NCBI GenBank assembly: GCA_019428955.1
Contig: JAHYJF010000012.1
Location: 1 to 25,277, forward strand
Source: Burkholderiaceae bacterium
GTDB taxonomy: Bacteria > Pseudomonadota > Gammaproteobacteria > Burkholderiales > Burkholderiaceae_E
Reading direction: 5' to 3'
Length of the DNA stretch: 25,277 bases
In this document: positions 1-7,102 of the stretch, piece by piece
How positions within the stretch are numbered: the stretch's first letter is position 1
How the letters are laid out: every line of letters starts with the position of its first letter
Translations under genes and position numbers: made by a program
The notes under the pieces: generated by a model
Seen by the model: the letters and a program-made list of their open reading frames with translations, nothing else
Database searches by the model: none
What the model was told of the DNA's origin: nothing

Positions 1-585
1 GCAGAACAGCGAGATTCTCAGGGCCTCGGGCGGCGAATCCAGTCCGTGCGCGGCGAGCCAGGTCCCGGCCTCGGAACGCAGGAAACGCTCACGTTCGGAG
101 TCGATGCCGGCCTCGCGCAGCAGCCCGCCACTCGCGGCGCTGAAGCCGGGATAGTAGAACCACTCAAGCGCCAAATCACCGGGCTTGACCGAGGGCAAGA
201 GGTGGCAGCCGTCGATCCACGGCTCGGCGCTGAGGTACTCGAGATTGATCCAGACCGGTGCCGGTCGGGCCGGGGAGAGGCGCGCGCGCACCTGGGGCGG
301 AAGTTCGCAACCAAAGGTGGACAGCAGGACGTCACGCGGCGCGTATTGCTCCGTAGCGGCATCCCAGTGTCGCACCTCGACCTGGGGGGCAGCTCCCGGG
401 GTGGCGATCAGCGCGATGATCTCGGGGCGGTCGATCCACAGGATCACCCGGGCGCCGTGCTCGCTCGCCAGTTGCCTGGCCAGCCGCCAGGAGACGCCAG
501 CGTCGCCGAAGTTGTCGACGACGCGGCAAAATATGTCGATGCCCAGCGCGCGCCGCTGGCGGCCTGGCGTTGCCTGAGAACTCAC
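1..585 (-). CDS. earP: EF-P arginine rhamnosyltransferase EarP (3' end outside window)
   Basis: EarP transfers rhamnose from dTDP-rhamnose to a conserved arginine of elongation factor P, which lets EF-P rescue ribosomes stalled at polyproline. The frame is open to the window edge and gives 195 residues. Family landmarks are clear: FCRVVDNFGDAGVSWRLARQ near residues 19-38, where the two aspartates (about D24 and D28) match the catalytic pair known in this GT-B family; INLEYLSAEPWIDGCHLLPS around residue 110; and the FYYPGF/GGLLRE region. The start is taken as GTG at 585 because no ATG lies in frame between the upstream stop and the first conserved block. No strong ribosome binding site precedes it. 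It follows the KTSC gene by 24 nt, so co-transcription is likely. In many genomes efp lies directly downstream; here that position is outside the window. Confidence 0.87.
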   Translation of the reverse strand, partial: MSSQATPGRQRRALGIDIFCRVVDNFGDAGVSWRLARQLASEHGARVILWIDRPEIIALIATPGAAPQVEVRHWDAATEQYAPRDVLLSTFGCELPPQVRARLSPARPAPVWINLEYLSAEPWIDGCHLLPSVKPGDLALEWFYYPGFSAASGGLLREAGIDSERERFLRSEAGTWLAAHGLDSPPEALRISLFC

Positions 586-609
586 CGGGGCGCTGGCGGG
601 AGTGGCAAT

Positions 610-921
610 TCAGCTCCGGCCGGTTGGTCCGGATGGGTCAGCCCCGTCCAGGGCGGGCGGTGGACCGAACAGCGAATCAAGCTGGGCGCGCGCGGAATCA
701 TCGACCCGATGGGCCGCTGTCTCGACCGGATACTCCTCCTCGATGCGGTCCTCGTAGTAGGTCGCGGGATTGGGGGCACTCAACAATCGGCGCCAGACTT
801 CGATCGGCACCGACTGGAAGCGCTTGACCGAATAATCGAAGAACTCGATCTCCAGCACGCCATCGCGCTCGTCGTATTCGGCGCTCCGCAAACGGCCGTC
901 GCTGATTCGCTTGCGTTCCAT
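610..921 (-). CDS. KTSC-domain small protein
   Basis: A 103-residue protein. Residues about 3-62 fit the KTSC domain, known as a stand-alone protein and at the C-terminus of some lysyl-tRNA synthetases, with a suspected but unproven RNA-binding role. The visible pattern is a basic start (MERKRI), a hydrophobic strand pair (SAEYDERDGVLEIEFFDYSV), then SVPIEVWRRLLSAPNPATYYEDRI, matching the family's V-P-x-x-V-W/Y and S-P/N-x-x-Y-Y segment. The central YxY motif is degenerate here (KRF). The last 40 residues are Pro/Ala-rich and look disordered. ATG 921 is preferred over ATG 942 because GGGGAG lies about 8 nt upstream of it. It is the first gene before earP and is divergent from the amidase gene. 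The exact function is unknown. Confidence 0.75.
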   Translation of the reverse strand: MERKRISDGRLRSAEYDERDGVLEIEFFDYSVKRFQSVPIEVWRRLLSAPNPATYYEDRIEEEYPVETAAHRVDDSARAQLDSLFGPPPALDGADPSGPTGRS

Positions 922-938
922 GGCCAATGCTCCCCGGT

Positions 939-945
939 GCATAAT
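939..945 (+). promoter_or_regulatory. candidate -10 element of the amidase gene
   Basis: GCATAAT contains CATAAT, one base from the sigma-70 -10 consensus, and lies about 36 nt before the proposed GTG start at 981. Transcription would begin near 952. No convincing -35 hexamer is visible. The same GCATAAT heptamer occurs upstream of icd and the rhodanese gene. If it is real, the TTG at 945 cannot be the amidase start, which supports GTG 981. Confidence 0.3.
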
Positions 946-980
946 TGACTCGACTCCATTCTGCGCAAAGGCAGGCGATC

Positions 981-2318
981 GTGCAATCCATCCGTGACAC
1001 CGTCAACGACATCGCCGCCGGCAAGAGTTCGGCGCTGGCATTGATCGAGCAGGCCCAGGAGCGCGCCCAGGCCAACTCGCATCTCAACCCGATCGCCTAC
1101 GTCGACTGGGGCCACGCCCGCCAGCAGGCCCGCGAGCGCGACCAGGCGGTCCGGCTCGGTCTTCCTTGCGCTGCCCTGCACGGTATTGCGGTCTCGGTTA
1201 AGGACCTCTACCTGGTCGACGGAATGCCCACCAGGGGTGGCACCGCTGCGGCGCTACCGGGGCTGGGCGAGCACGAGGGCAGTGCGGTCGGGCGCTTGCG
1301 CGCCGCCGGCGCGGTCCTGTTCGCCAAGACCAACATGCACGAGATCGCGCTCGGCGCGACCGGCGAGAACGCCTTCACCGGCGACGTCTGCAATCCGTTG
1401 CGACCGCTGCATCAGGCGGGCGGTTCGTCGAGCGGCGCCGCGGTCTGTGTCGCCACCGGGATCGGTTTGGCCGGCCTGGGCAGCGATACCGGCGGGTCGA
1501 TCAGGATCCCGGCGGCATTTTGCGGCGTCACCGGTTTCAAGCCGAGCTTGGGCGCGATCCCGCTCGACGGCGCGCTGGCCCTGTCGTGGACCTGTGATCA
1601 CGCCGGACCCCTGGCGCGCTCGGTGGCCGACTGCGCACTGCTCTACGAGGTTATGGCGCAGCGTCGTGCCGGCCACGGACGGATTGCCCGCCATCCGCGT
1701 CTGGGTGTCCCGGCGGCCTGGCTGCACGGCCGCCTGCACCCGCAGGTACGCGAAGCGTTCGAAGGCACTTTGGCCGTGCTGCGTGCGGCGGGAGCCGAGG
1801 TCGTCGAGGTCGATGCACCGCTGCTTGCCAGCGCCTGGTCCAACTACACCCCACTGGTGCGAGCAGAAGCCGCCTGGGTCCATCGTGCGGCCCTGGCCGC
1901 CGGTGGAGCCGGATTCTCCGAAGCGGTGCTGGTGCCCTTGCGCGCCGGCGAAAAGATCAGTGCCGCCGAGTACATCGCCGCGTTGCAGGGGCGTGGCGCG
2001 CTCACGGCGCAACTGGGCCAGGTGCTCTCGGGGATCGACGCACTGGTGCTGCCGACCTCGCCGGTGCCGGCGCCGCTGCGCGGCCAGACCGAGGTGGCGC
2101 TCGAGGGTGGCACGATGAGCGTACGCGAGGCAGTGCTCGGGCAGACGCTGCCGTTTTCCTTCTGCGGCCTGCCGGCACTGTCACTGCCGTTTGGCGCTAT
2201 CGACGGACTGCCGCTCGGGTTGCAGGTGGTTGGGCGCGCTGATGGCGACCCCGCGCTGCTCGCGCTGGGCTCATGGCTCGAGCAGCGCATCAGCGCCGGG
2301 AAAGGCGAGGCCGGTTGA
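981..2318 (+). CDS. amidase-signature family hydrolase
   Basis: A 445-residue enzyme of the amidase signature family, which hydrolyses amide bonds with a Ser-cisSer-Lys triad. All three parts are visible: lysine 74 in SVKDLY, the glycine/serine loop GGSSSG at 147-152, and the nucleophile serine near 173 in GSDTGGSIRIPAAFCG. The length is usual for the family. It resembles GatA, but no gatB or gatC adjoins it and the flanking genes are unrelated, so a free-standing amidase with unknown substrate is more likely than a Glu-tRNA(Gln) amidotransferase subunit. GTG 981, after an AAAGGCAGG stretch, is chosen over TTG 945, which would lie inside a likely -10 element. It is divergent from the KTSC gene and convergent with the SDR gene 19 bp away. 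Confidence 0.85.
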   Translation: MQSIRDTVNDIAAGKSSALALIEQAQERAQANSHLNPIAYVDWGHARQQARERDQAVRLGLPCAALHGIAVSVKDLYLVDGMPTRGGTAAALPGLGEHEGSAVGRLRAAGAVLFAKTNMHEIALGATGENAFTGDVCNPLRPLHQAGGSSSGAAVCVATGIGLAGLGSDTGGSIRIPAAFCGVTGFKPSLGAIPLDGALALSWTCDHAGPLARSVADCALLYEVMAQRRAGHGRIARHPRLGVPAAWLHGRLHPQVREAFEGTLAVLRAAGAEVVEVDAPLLASAWSNYTPLVRAEAAWVHRAALAAGGAGFSEAVLVPLRAGEKISAAEYIAALQGRGALTAQLGQVLSGIDALVLPTSPVPAPLRGQTEVALEGGTMSVREAVLGQTLPFSFCGLPALSLPFGAIDGLPLGLQVVGRADGDPALLALGSWLEQRISAGKGEAG

Positions 2319-2324
2319 CCGGCC
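2309..2324. terminator. hairpin at the convergent amidase/SDR junction
   Basis: A perfect 6-bp GGCCGG/CCGGCC stem closes a TTGA tetraloop. It spans the amidase stop codon and lies 14 bp from the SDR stop. There is no T-tract on either strand, so it may be only a transcript-stabilising stem. It is called a terminator mainly because of its position between converging genes. Confidence 0.3.
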
Positions 2325-2337
2325 GCGGCTCAGTACG

Positions 2338-3102
2338 CTAGCGCGGCGCCATCCGGATCGCGCCGTCGAGCCGGATGGTCTCGCCGTTGAGCATCGGGTT
2401 GGCAAAGATCTGCAGTGCCAGCATTGCATATTCGGCTGGGCGCCCGAGTCGCGGCGGGAACGGCACCTGCTTGCCGAGCGACTCCTGGACTTCGGTTGGC
2501 AACCCGGCGAGCATCGGTGTCAGGAACAGTCCCGGAGCAATGGTGACGACACGGATGCCGTCGCGCGAGAGGTCGCGGGCGATCGGCAGGGTCATTCCGA
2601 CGATGCCGCCCTTGGAGGCAGAGTAGGCCGCCTGCCCGATCTGGCCGTCGAAGGCCGCGACCGAGGCAGTATTGACGATCACGCCGCGCTCGCCCTCTTC
2701 GTTGGGGGTGTTGTTGACCATCGCTGCCGCGGCGATGCGAATCATGTTGAAGGTGCCGATCATGTTGACCTGAATGACCCGGGTGAACAGCTCGAGCGGG
2801 TGCGGGCCGTTCTTGCCGACGGTTTTCGCGGCCGGGCCGATCCCGGCGCAGTTCACCAGGCCGGCGAGGGTGCCCATTTCCTGCGCTGCGGCGACTGCGC
2901 GTTGCGCATCGGCTTCCGAACTGACATCACAGCGCACGAAGCGCGCGTTGCCACCCAGCGATGCGGCATATGACGCGCCCAGTTCGGCGTTGACATCGAC
3001 GATCATCACCTTGCCGCCAGCGGCGACCAGCGCCGCGGCAGTTGCACCGCCAAGTCCCGATGCCCCGCCGGTTACCATCATCACCTTGCCGTCGACTTTC
3101 AT
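2338..3102 (-). CDS. SDR-family 3-hydroxyacyl-CoA dehydrogenase (HSD17B10-like)
   Basis: A 254-residue classical short-chain dehydrogenase/reductase. The cofactor motif TGGASGLG is at 11-18, aspartate 36 after the second strand favours NAD over NADP, NCAG is at 84-87, and the catalytic residues are Ser147, Tyr160 and Lys164 (YSASK). The insert after residue 92, the TPNEEGERGVIVNTAS stretch and the LGRPAEYA C-terminus are typical of type-2 3-hydroxyacyl-CoA dehydrogenases, which act in beta-oxidation or isoleucine breakdown with a soluble cytoplasmic enzyme. Substrate assignment is by family resemblance. The ATG follows a strong GGAGGA site. It lies 21 bp downstream of hppA on the same strand, so it is probably read from the hppA transcript. 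Confidence 0.87.
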   Translation of the reverse strand: MKVDGKVMMVTGGASGLGGATAAALVAAGGKVMIVDVNAELGASYAASLGGNARFVRCDVSSEADAQRAVAAAQEMGTLAGLVNCAGIGPAAKTVGKNGPHPLELFTRVIQVNMIGTFNMIRIAAAAMVNNTPNEEGERGVIVNTASVAAFDGQIGQAAYSASKGGIVGMTLPIARDLSRDGIRVVTIAPGLFLTPMLAGLPTEVQESLGKQVPFPPRLGRPAEYAMLALQIFANPMLNGETIRLDGAIRMAPR

Positions 3103-3123
3103 TTCCGTCTCCTCCGTTCGCGC

Positions 3124-5319
3124 TTATTGCTTCGGCGCTGGTGCAGCTTCGCTCGGAGCAACCGCAGGTGCGGTTGCCGGGGCAGTCGCCGGGGCCGACA
3201 TCGCCGGAGCCTCGGTATGGGCGGCAGCAGGAGCCTTGTCGCCGTACATAATCCCCAGCACCGGCACCAGCAGCAGCGCCACGATGTTGATGATCTTGAT
3301 CAGCGGGTTGATGGCCGGGCCGGCGGTGTCCTTGTACGGGTCGCCGACTGTGTCGCCGGTGACCGCGGCCTTATGGGCCTCGCTGCCCTTGCCGCCAAAG
3401 TTGCCTTCTTCGATGTATTTCTTGGCGTTGTCCCAGGCGCCGCCGCCGGTGCACATCGAAATTGCGAGGAACAGCCCGGTGACGATGGTGCCCATCAGCA
3501 GTCCGCCGAGCGCGACCGGACCGAGGAAGATGCCGACCAGAATCGGTACTGCGACCGGCAGCAGCGAGGGCAGCACCATCTCCTTGATCGCGGCAGCAGT
3601 GAGCAGGTCGACGGCCTTCGAGTAATCGGGCTTGCCCGTGCCTTCCATGATGCCCTTGATCTCGCGGAACTGGCGGCGCACTTCCTCGACCACCGCACCC
3701 GCCGCGCGACCGACGGCTTCCATCGCCATCGCGGCGAACAGGAACGGGATCATGCCGCCGATGAACAGGCCGACGATCACCATGTGGTTGGACAGATCGA
3801 ACTCTGCCTTGATGCCGTAGGACTGTAGGCCATGGGTGTAGTCGGCGAACAGAACCAGCGCGGCCAGGCCTGCCGAACCAATCGCGTAACCCTTGGTGAC
3901 GGCCTTGGTGGTATTGCCCACGGCGTCCAGCGGATCGGTCACCGCACGCACCGACTCGGGCATGCCGGCCATTTCGGCGATGCCGCCGGCGTTGTCGGTG
4001 ATCGGGCCGTAGGCGTCAAGCGCGACGATGATGCCGGCCATCGACAGCATCGAGGTGGCCGCCACGGCGATGCCGTAGAGCCCGCCGAGATTGAAGGAGG
4101 CGATGATTGCTGCGCAGACCAGCAGCACCGGGATCGCGGTCGATTTCATCGACACCGCGAGCCCGGCGATGATGTTGGTGCCATGGCCGGTCGTTGACGC
4201 CTGGGCGACATAGCGCACCGGCTTGAACTGGGTGCCGGTGTAGTACTCGGTGACCCAGACGATCAGCCCGGTCAGCACCATCCCGACCACCACGCACAGC
4301 CACAGGCCGGTAATGGACGTGCCGTTGCTTCCCCAGATGGCGGGATCGGCGCTACCGAAGACCCAGGACGTTACCGGGTAGGCGACGACCGTCGCCAGCC
4401 CGCCAGCTACCGCCAGGCCCTTGTAGAGCGCCGTCATGATCTGCTGGCCGGGTGATGCCCGCACGAAGAAGGCGCCGACGATCGAGGCGATGATCGACAC
4501 GCCGCCGAGCACCAGCGGGAAGATCACGGCCTGCGCTTCCGCGCCGGTCATCATCAGCGCGCCGAGCAGCATGGTGGCGATCAGTGTCACCGCATAGGTT
4601 TCAAACAGGTCGGCAGCCATCCCGGCACAGTCGCCGACGTTGTCGCCGACGTTGTCGGCGATCACCGCCGGGTTGCGCGGGTCGTCTTCCGGAATTCCGG
4701 CCTCGACCTTGCCGACCAGGTCGGCGCCGACGTCAGCGCCCTTGGTGAAGATGCCGCCGCCCAGCCGCGCGAAGATCGAGATCAGCGACGAGCCGAAGGC
4801 CAGGCCGATCAGCGGTTTGAGCGTGGTGTGCAGGATGGTTCCGGCGGCAGCGCCACTCATCAGCCAGGCGTAGAAGCCGGCTACGCCGATCAATCCCAGG
4901 CCAACCACCAGGAGGCCGGTGATCGCGCCGCCGCGGAAGGCCACGGCCAGGGCCTCGTTCAGGCCCTTGCTCGCCGCCTGAGCGGTCCGCACGTTGGCGC
5001 GCACCGAGACGTTCATGCCGATGTAGCCGGCCGCCCCGGAAAGGATCGCGCCGAGGGCGAAGCCCGCGGCGGTATCCCAGCCCAGGCCGGGAACCAGCCC
5101 AATCACCAGGAACAGCACGATGCCAACGAACGCGACGGTGCGGTATTGGCGATTCAGATAGGCCTGTGCGCCCTGCTGGATCGCGGCCGCAATCTCCTTC
5201 ATGCGCTCATTCCCGGCGTCGAGCGCCAGGATCCAGCGGGTCGAGGCGATTCCGTAGACCAGCGCTGCCAACCCCGCAGCAATTGCCAGCCAGAGTCCCA
5301 CCGTGGTGGCTCCGTTCAT
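3124..5319 (-). CDS. hppA: K(+)-insensitive proton-pumping pyrophosphatase
   Basis: A 731-residue integral membrane pyrophosphatase with about 16 hydrophobic segments, which couples pyrophosphate hydrolysis to ion pumping out of the cytoplasm. The pyrophosphate/Mg-binding motifs are present: DVGADLVGKVE at 196-206, the DNVGDNVGD repeat at 222-230, and TGDTVGDPYKDTAGPAINP near 654-672. In GNTTKAVTKG the residues Lys472 and Thr475 are those known to mark the K(+)-independent, proton-pumping subfamily (K(+)-dependent enzymes have Ala and Gly there). After the last helix the protein ends in an Ala/Pro/Thr-rich tail of about 38 residues (693-731), which I do not recall in well-studied members. The start follows GGAGGT. 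The SDR gene follows 21 bp downstream. Confidence 0.95.
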   Translation of the reverse strand: MNGATTVGLWLAIAAGLAALVYGIASTRWILALDAGNERMKEIAAAIQQGAQAYLNRQYRTVAFVGIVLFLVIGLVPGLGWDTAAGFALGAILSGAAGYIGMNVSVRANVRTAQAASKGLNEALAVAFRGGAITGLLVVGLGLIGVAGFYAWLMSGAAAGTILHTTLKPLIGLAFGSSLISIFARLGGGIFTKGADVGADLVGKVEAGIPEDDPRNPAVIADNVGDNVGDCAGMAADLFETYAVTLIATMLLGALMMTGAEAQAVIFPLVLGGVSIIASIVGAFFVRASPGQQIMTALYKGLAVAGGLATVVAYPVTSWVFGSADPAIWGSNGTSITGLWLCVVVGMVLTGLIVWVTEYYTGTQFKPVRYVAQASTTGHGTNIIAGLAVSMKSTAIPVLLVCAAIIASFNLGGLYGIAVAATSMLSMAGIIVALDAYGPITDNAGGIAEMAGMPESVRAVTDPLDAVGNTTKAVTKGYAIGSAGLAALVLFADYTHGLQSYGIKAEFDLSNHMVIVGLFIGGMIPFLFAAMAMEAVGRAAGAVVEEVRRQFREIKGIMEGTGKPDYSKAVDLLTAAAIKEMVLPSLLPVAVPILVGIFLGPVALGGLLMGTIVTGLFLAISMCTGGGAWDNAKKYIEEGNFGGKGSEAHKAAVTGDTVGDPYKDTAGPAINPLIKIINIVALLLVPVLGIMYGDKAPAAAHTEAPAMSAPATAPATAPAVAPSEAAPAPKQ

Positions 5320-5350
5320 TTGTCAAACCTCCAGACGATTTTCTAAATGG

Positions 5351-5385
5351 GGTGCGTACTTTGTCTTACGTACGTGTTACGCACC
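5351..5385. repeat. inverted repeat in the hppA leader / adk downstream region
   Basis: GGTGCGTA at 5351-5358 is repeated as its exact reverse complement at 5378-5385, with a 19-nt spacer holding the self-complementary ACGTACGT. It fills most of the 77-bp gap between adk and hppA. On the minus strand it could form a hairpin ending about 31 nt before the hppA ATG. It could be the adk terminator (though no good T-tract follows), a leader structure controlling hppA, or an operator. Confidence 0.4.
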
Positions 5386-5396
5386 GGCGCGGAATT

Positions 5397-6050
5397 CTAC
5401 TTCAGGGCACCGAAAACGCGTGCGCTTATCTGCTCGACGGTGCCGACTCCCGAGATTTTACGGTAGCTTGGCGCTCCCGTGGTGTCGCTCTCGGCCCATT
5501 CGCTGTAATAAGCCACCAGCGGACGGGTCTGGGACTCGTAGACATCGAGCCGTTTGCGCACCGTTTCCTCGCGATCGTCGTCGCGCTGGATGAGTTCCTC
5601 GCCAGTGACGTCATCACGGCCGGCAACCCGCGGCGGGTTGAAGTGCACGTGGTAACTGCGGCCGCTGGCGGCATGGACGCGGCGCCCGCTCATGCGTTCG
5701 ATGATCGCCTCGGCTGGCACCTCGATCTCGAGAACGAAGTCCAGCGCCACGCCTGCGGAGCGCAGCGCCTCGGCCTGGGGGATGGTCCGCGGAAAGCCGT
5801 CGAAGAGATAGCCCGCGGCGCAGTCGGGCTGCTTGAGGCGCTCGCCCACCAGTCCGATGATGATGTCGTCGGAAACCAGTCCGCCCGAGTCCATCACCTT
5901 CTTCGCGGCGATTCCCAGCGGCGTGCCGGCTTTGACCGCGGCGCGCAGCATGTCGCCGGTGGAGATCTGCGGAATGCCAAAGCGCTCGCAGAGGAAAGCG
6001 GCTTGGGTGCCTTTGCCGGCACCGGGGGGGCCCAGAAGAATCAGTCGCAT
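5397..6050 (-). CDS. adk: adenylate kinase
   Basis: Adenylate kinase interconverts ATP plus AMP with two ADP in the cytoplasm. It has 217 residues, the normal long-form length. The P-loop GPPGAGKGT is at residues 7-15, the AMP-binding segment STGDMLRAAV follows, and LFDGFPRT lies near 83-90. The LID domain (about 122-160) carries RVHAASGRSYHVHFNPP and DDVTGEEL with no zinc-binding cysteines, as in other proteobacterial enzymes. An arginine-rich DDREETVRKRL segment follows. It is the last gene of the exbB-to-adk operon, 48 bp after kdsB. The ATG at 6050 begins the conserved MRLILLGPP and has ACGGA upstream. Confidence 0.97.
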   Translation of the reverse strand: MRLILLGPPGAGKGTQAAFLCERFGIPQISTGDMLRAAVKAGTPLGIAAKKVMDSGGLVSDDIIIGLVGERLKQPDCAAGYLFDGFPRTIPQAEALRSAGVALDFVLEIEVPAEAIIERMSGRRVHAASGRSYHVHFNPPRVAGRDDVTGEELIQRDDDREETVRKRLDVYESQTRPLVAYYSEWAESDTTGAPSYRKISGVGTVEQISARVFGALK

Positions 6051-6098
6051 CGGTTTTCCGTGGTTGAAAGGTTAGGGGTCGGACTGTTGCCGCGGTGC

Positions 6099-6917
6099 TC
6101 AGGAGTTCCGGGACTGGGCCGCATAGACCGCGCGCACGCGCGCCAAGTCCTCGACAGTGTCAACCCCGGAAGCTGGCGCCGCAGCCGTTATCAGCAGAGC
6201 GATCTTGTAACCATGCCATAACGCGCGCAATTGTTCGAGTGATTCCAGTTCCTCGGTCGGCGCGCGTTCGAGGCGCGGATACTCGGCGAGGAACGCGACC
6301 CGATAGGCGTAGATCCCGATGTGGCGCAGCGGCAGGCCGCGGCTGTGCAGTGCCGCCCCCAGGTCATCAGGAATCCGGGCGGGAAAGCCGGCGAAGTGGT
6401 CGCGGTCGAATGGCACCGGCGCGCGCGAAAACATCGTCGCCATCGAACCAGCGTCGCCGACCACCTTGACCACGTTGGGGTTGAGATAGTCTGCCAGGGT
6501 GTCGATCTGGTGGGCGGCGGTCGCGATTGCTGCCGCGGGTGTTTCGGCGAGGCGCCGCGCCACCGAACTGATCACTGCCGGATCAATCAGCGGCTCATCA
6601 CCTTGAACGTTGACGACGATCTGCGACGGATCCAGTTTCAGAATCCGGGCCGCTTCGGCGAGCCGGTCGGTGCCGCTCGGATGGTCGCGCTCGGTCAGCA
6701 CCGCCTCGAAGCCAGCCGCGCGCACCACCGTGGCGATGGCCGGCGCGTCGGTCGCGACGGCGACGCGCTGCGCGCCGGCGGCGGCCGCCCGTTGGGCAAC
6801 GCGCACCACCATGGGAGCGCCGCCAATGTCGGCCAGCGCCTTTTGCGGCAATCGTGTCGAAGCGAGCCGCGCCGGGATCAGCGCCACAAACGCCGGCCCG
6901 GGAACGGCGCCGCTCAA
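6099..6917 (-). CDS. kdsB: 3-deoxy-manno-octulosonate cytidylyltransferase
   Basis: KdsB makes CMP-Kdo from CTP and Kdo, the activated sugar for the LPS inner core. The 272-residue product shows the nucleotide-binding start LIPARLASTRLPQKALADIGG, the DHPSGTDRLAEAA motif, VNVQGDEPLI, and the C-terminal HIGIYAYR and EELESLEQLRALWHGYKI blocks. It is slightly longer than the E. coli enzyme because of an eight-residue hydrophobic or neutral N-terminal lead. The proposed TTG start at 6917 overlaps the upstream Trm112 stop codon (TTGA), which suggests translational coupling. A GTG at 6887 is a possible shorter start. It shares an operon with lpxK, whose product also serves LPS assembly. Confidence 0.95.
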   Translation of the reverse strand: MSGAVPGPAFVALIPARLASTRLPQKALADIGGAPMVVRVAQRAAAAGAQRVAVATDAPAIATVVRAAGFEAVLTERDHPSGTDRLAEAARILKLDPSQIVVNVQGDEPLIDPAVISSVARRLAETPAAAIATAAHQIDTLADYLNPNVVKVVGDAGSMATMFSRAPVPFDRDHFAGFPARIPDDLGAALHSRGLPLRHIGIYAYRVAFLAEYPRLERAPTEELESLEQLRALWHGYKIALLITAAAPASGVDTVEDLARVRAVYAAQSRNS

Positions 6918-7102
6918 GGCGCTGCCGTGCCCGGTTCGAACTTGCGGGCGACTTCGACCAGCATCACCGGGATGCCTTCCCTAATCGGGAACGCGAGCCC
7001 GTCGCGCTGACAGGCAAGTTCGTCTTCCCCGTTGGTGCGCAGGGTTTTCAGTGAGCCCTTGCAGATCGGGCAGACCAGAATGTCAAGCAGACGGCTATCC
7101 AT
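6914..7102 (-). CDS. Trm112/YcaR-family zinc-ribbon-like protein
   Basis: A 62-residue protein of the bacterial Trm112-like (YcaR, UPF0434) family. It shows LLDILVCPICKGSL with cysteines 11 and 14, cysteine 31 in ELACQRDGLAFPIREGIPVML, and the family's closing hydrophobic stretch. Bacterial members usually keep only three of the four zinc ligands of the eukaryotic protein, as here. In other organisms Trm112 activates methyltransferases; the bacterial role is not settled. ATG 7102 has GGAGGA about 7 nt upstream, and the gene overlaps the end of lpxK by 8 bp and the start of kdsB by 4 bp. The lpxK-ycaR-kdsB arrangement is common in proteobacteria. Confidence 0.9.
   Translation of the reverse strand: MDSRLLDILVCPICKGSLKTLRTNGEDELACQRDGLAFPIREGIPVMLVEVARKFEPGTAAP

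Noticed and set aside
46..948. Long plus-strand ORF of 300 codons opposite earP and the KTSC gene
   Set aside because: It is antisense to two genes with clear family motifs, has no recognisable domain, and such ORFs are expected in GC-rich DNA.
1186..2118. 310-codon plus-strand ORF inside the amidase gene
   Set aside because: It is Arg/Pro/Ser-rich, out of frame with the amidase, and has no family resemblance.
981..2318. GatA subunit of the Glu-tRNA(Gln) amidotransferase
   Set aside because: No gatB or gatC is adjacent, the neighbours are unrelated, and amidase-signature enzymes look alike over the triad.
4631..4654. Perfect 12-bp tandem duplication
   Set aside because: It encodes the conserved DNVGDNVGD substrate-binding motif of membrane pyrophosphatases, so it reflects protein function rather than a DNA repeat.
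5166..6221. 351-codon plus-strand ORF opposite hppA, adk and kdsB
   Set aside because: It spans three convincing genes and their gaps; no domain is visible.
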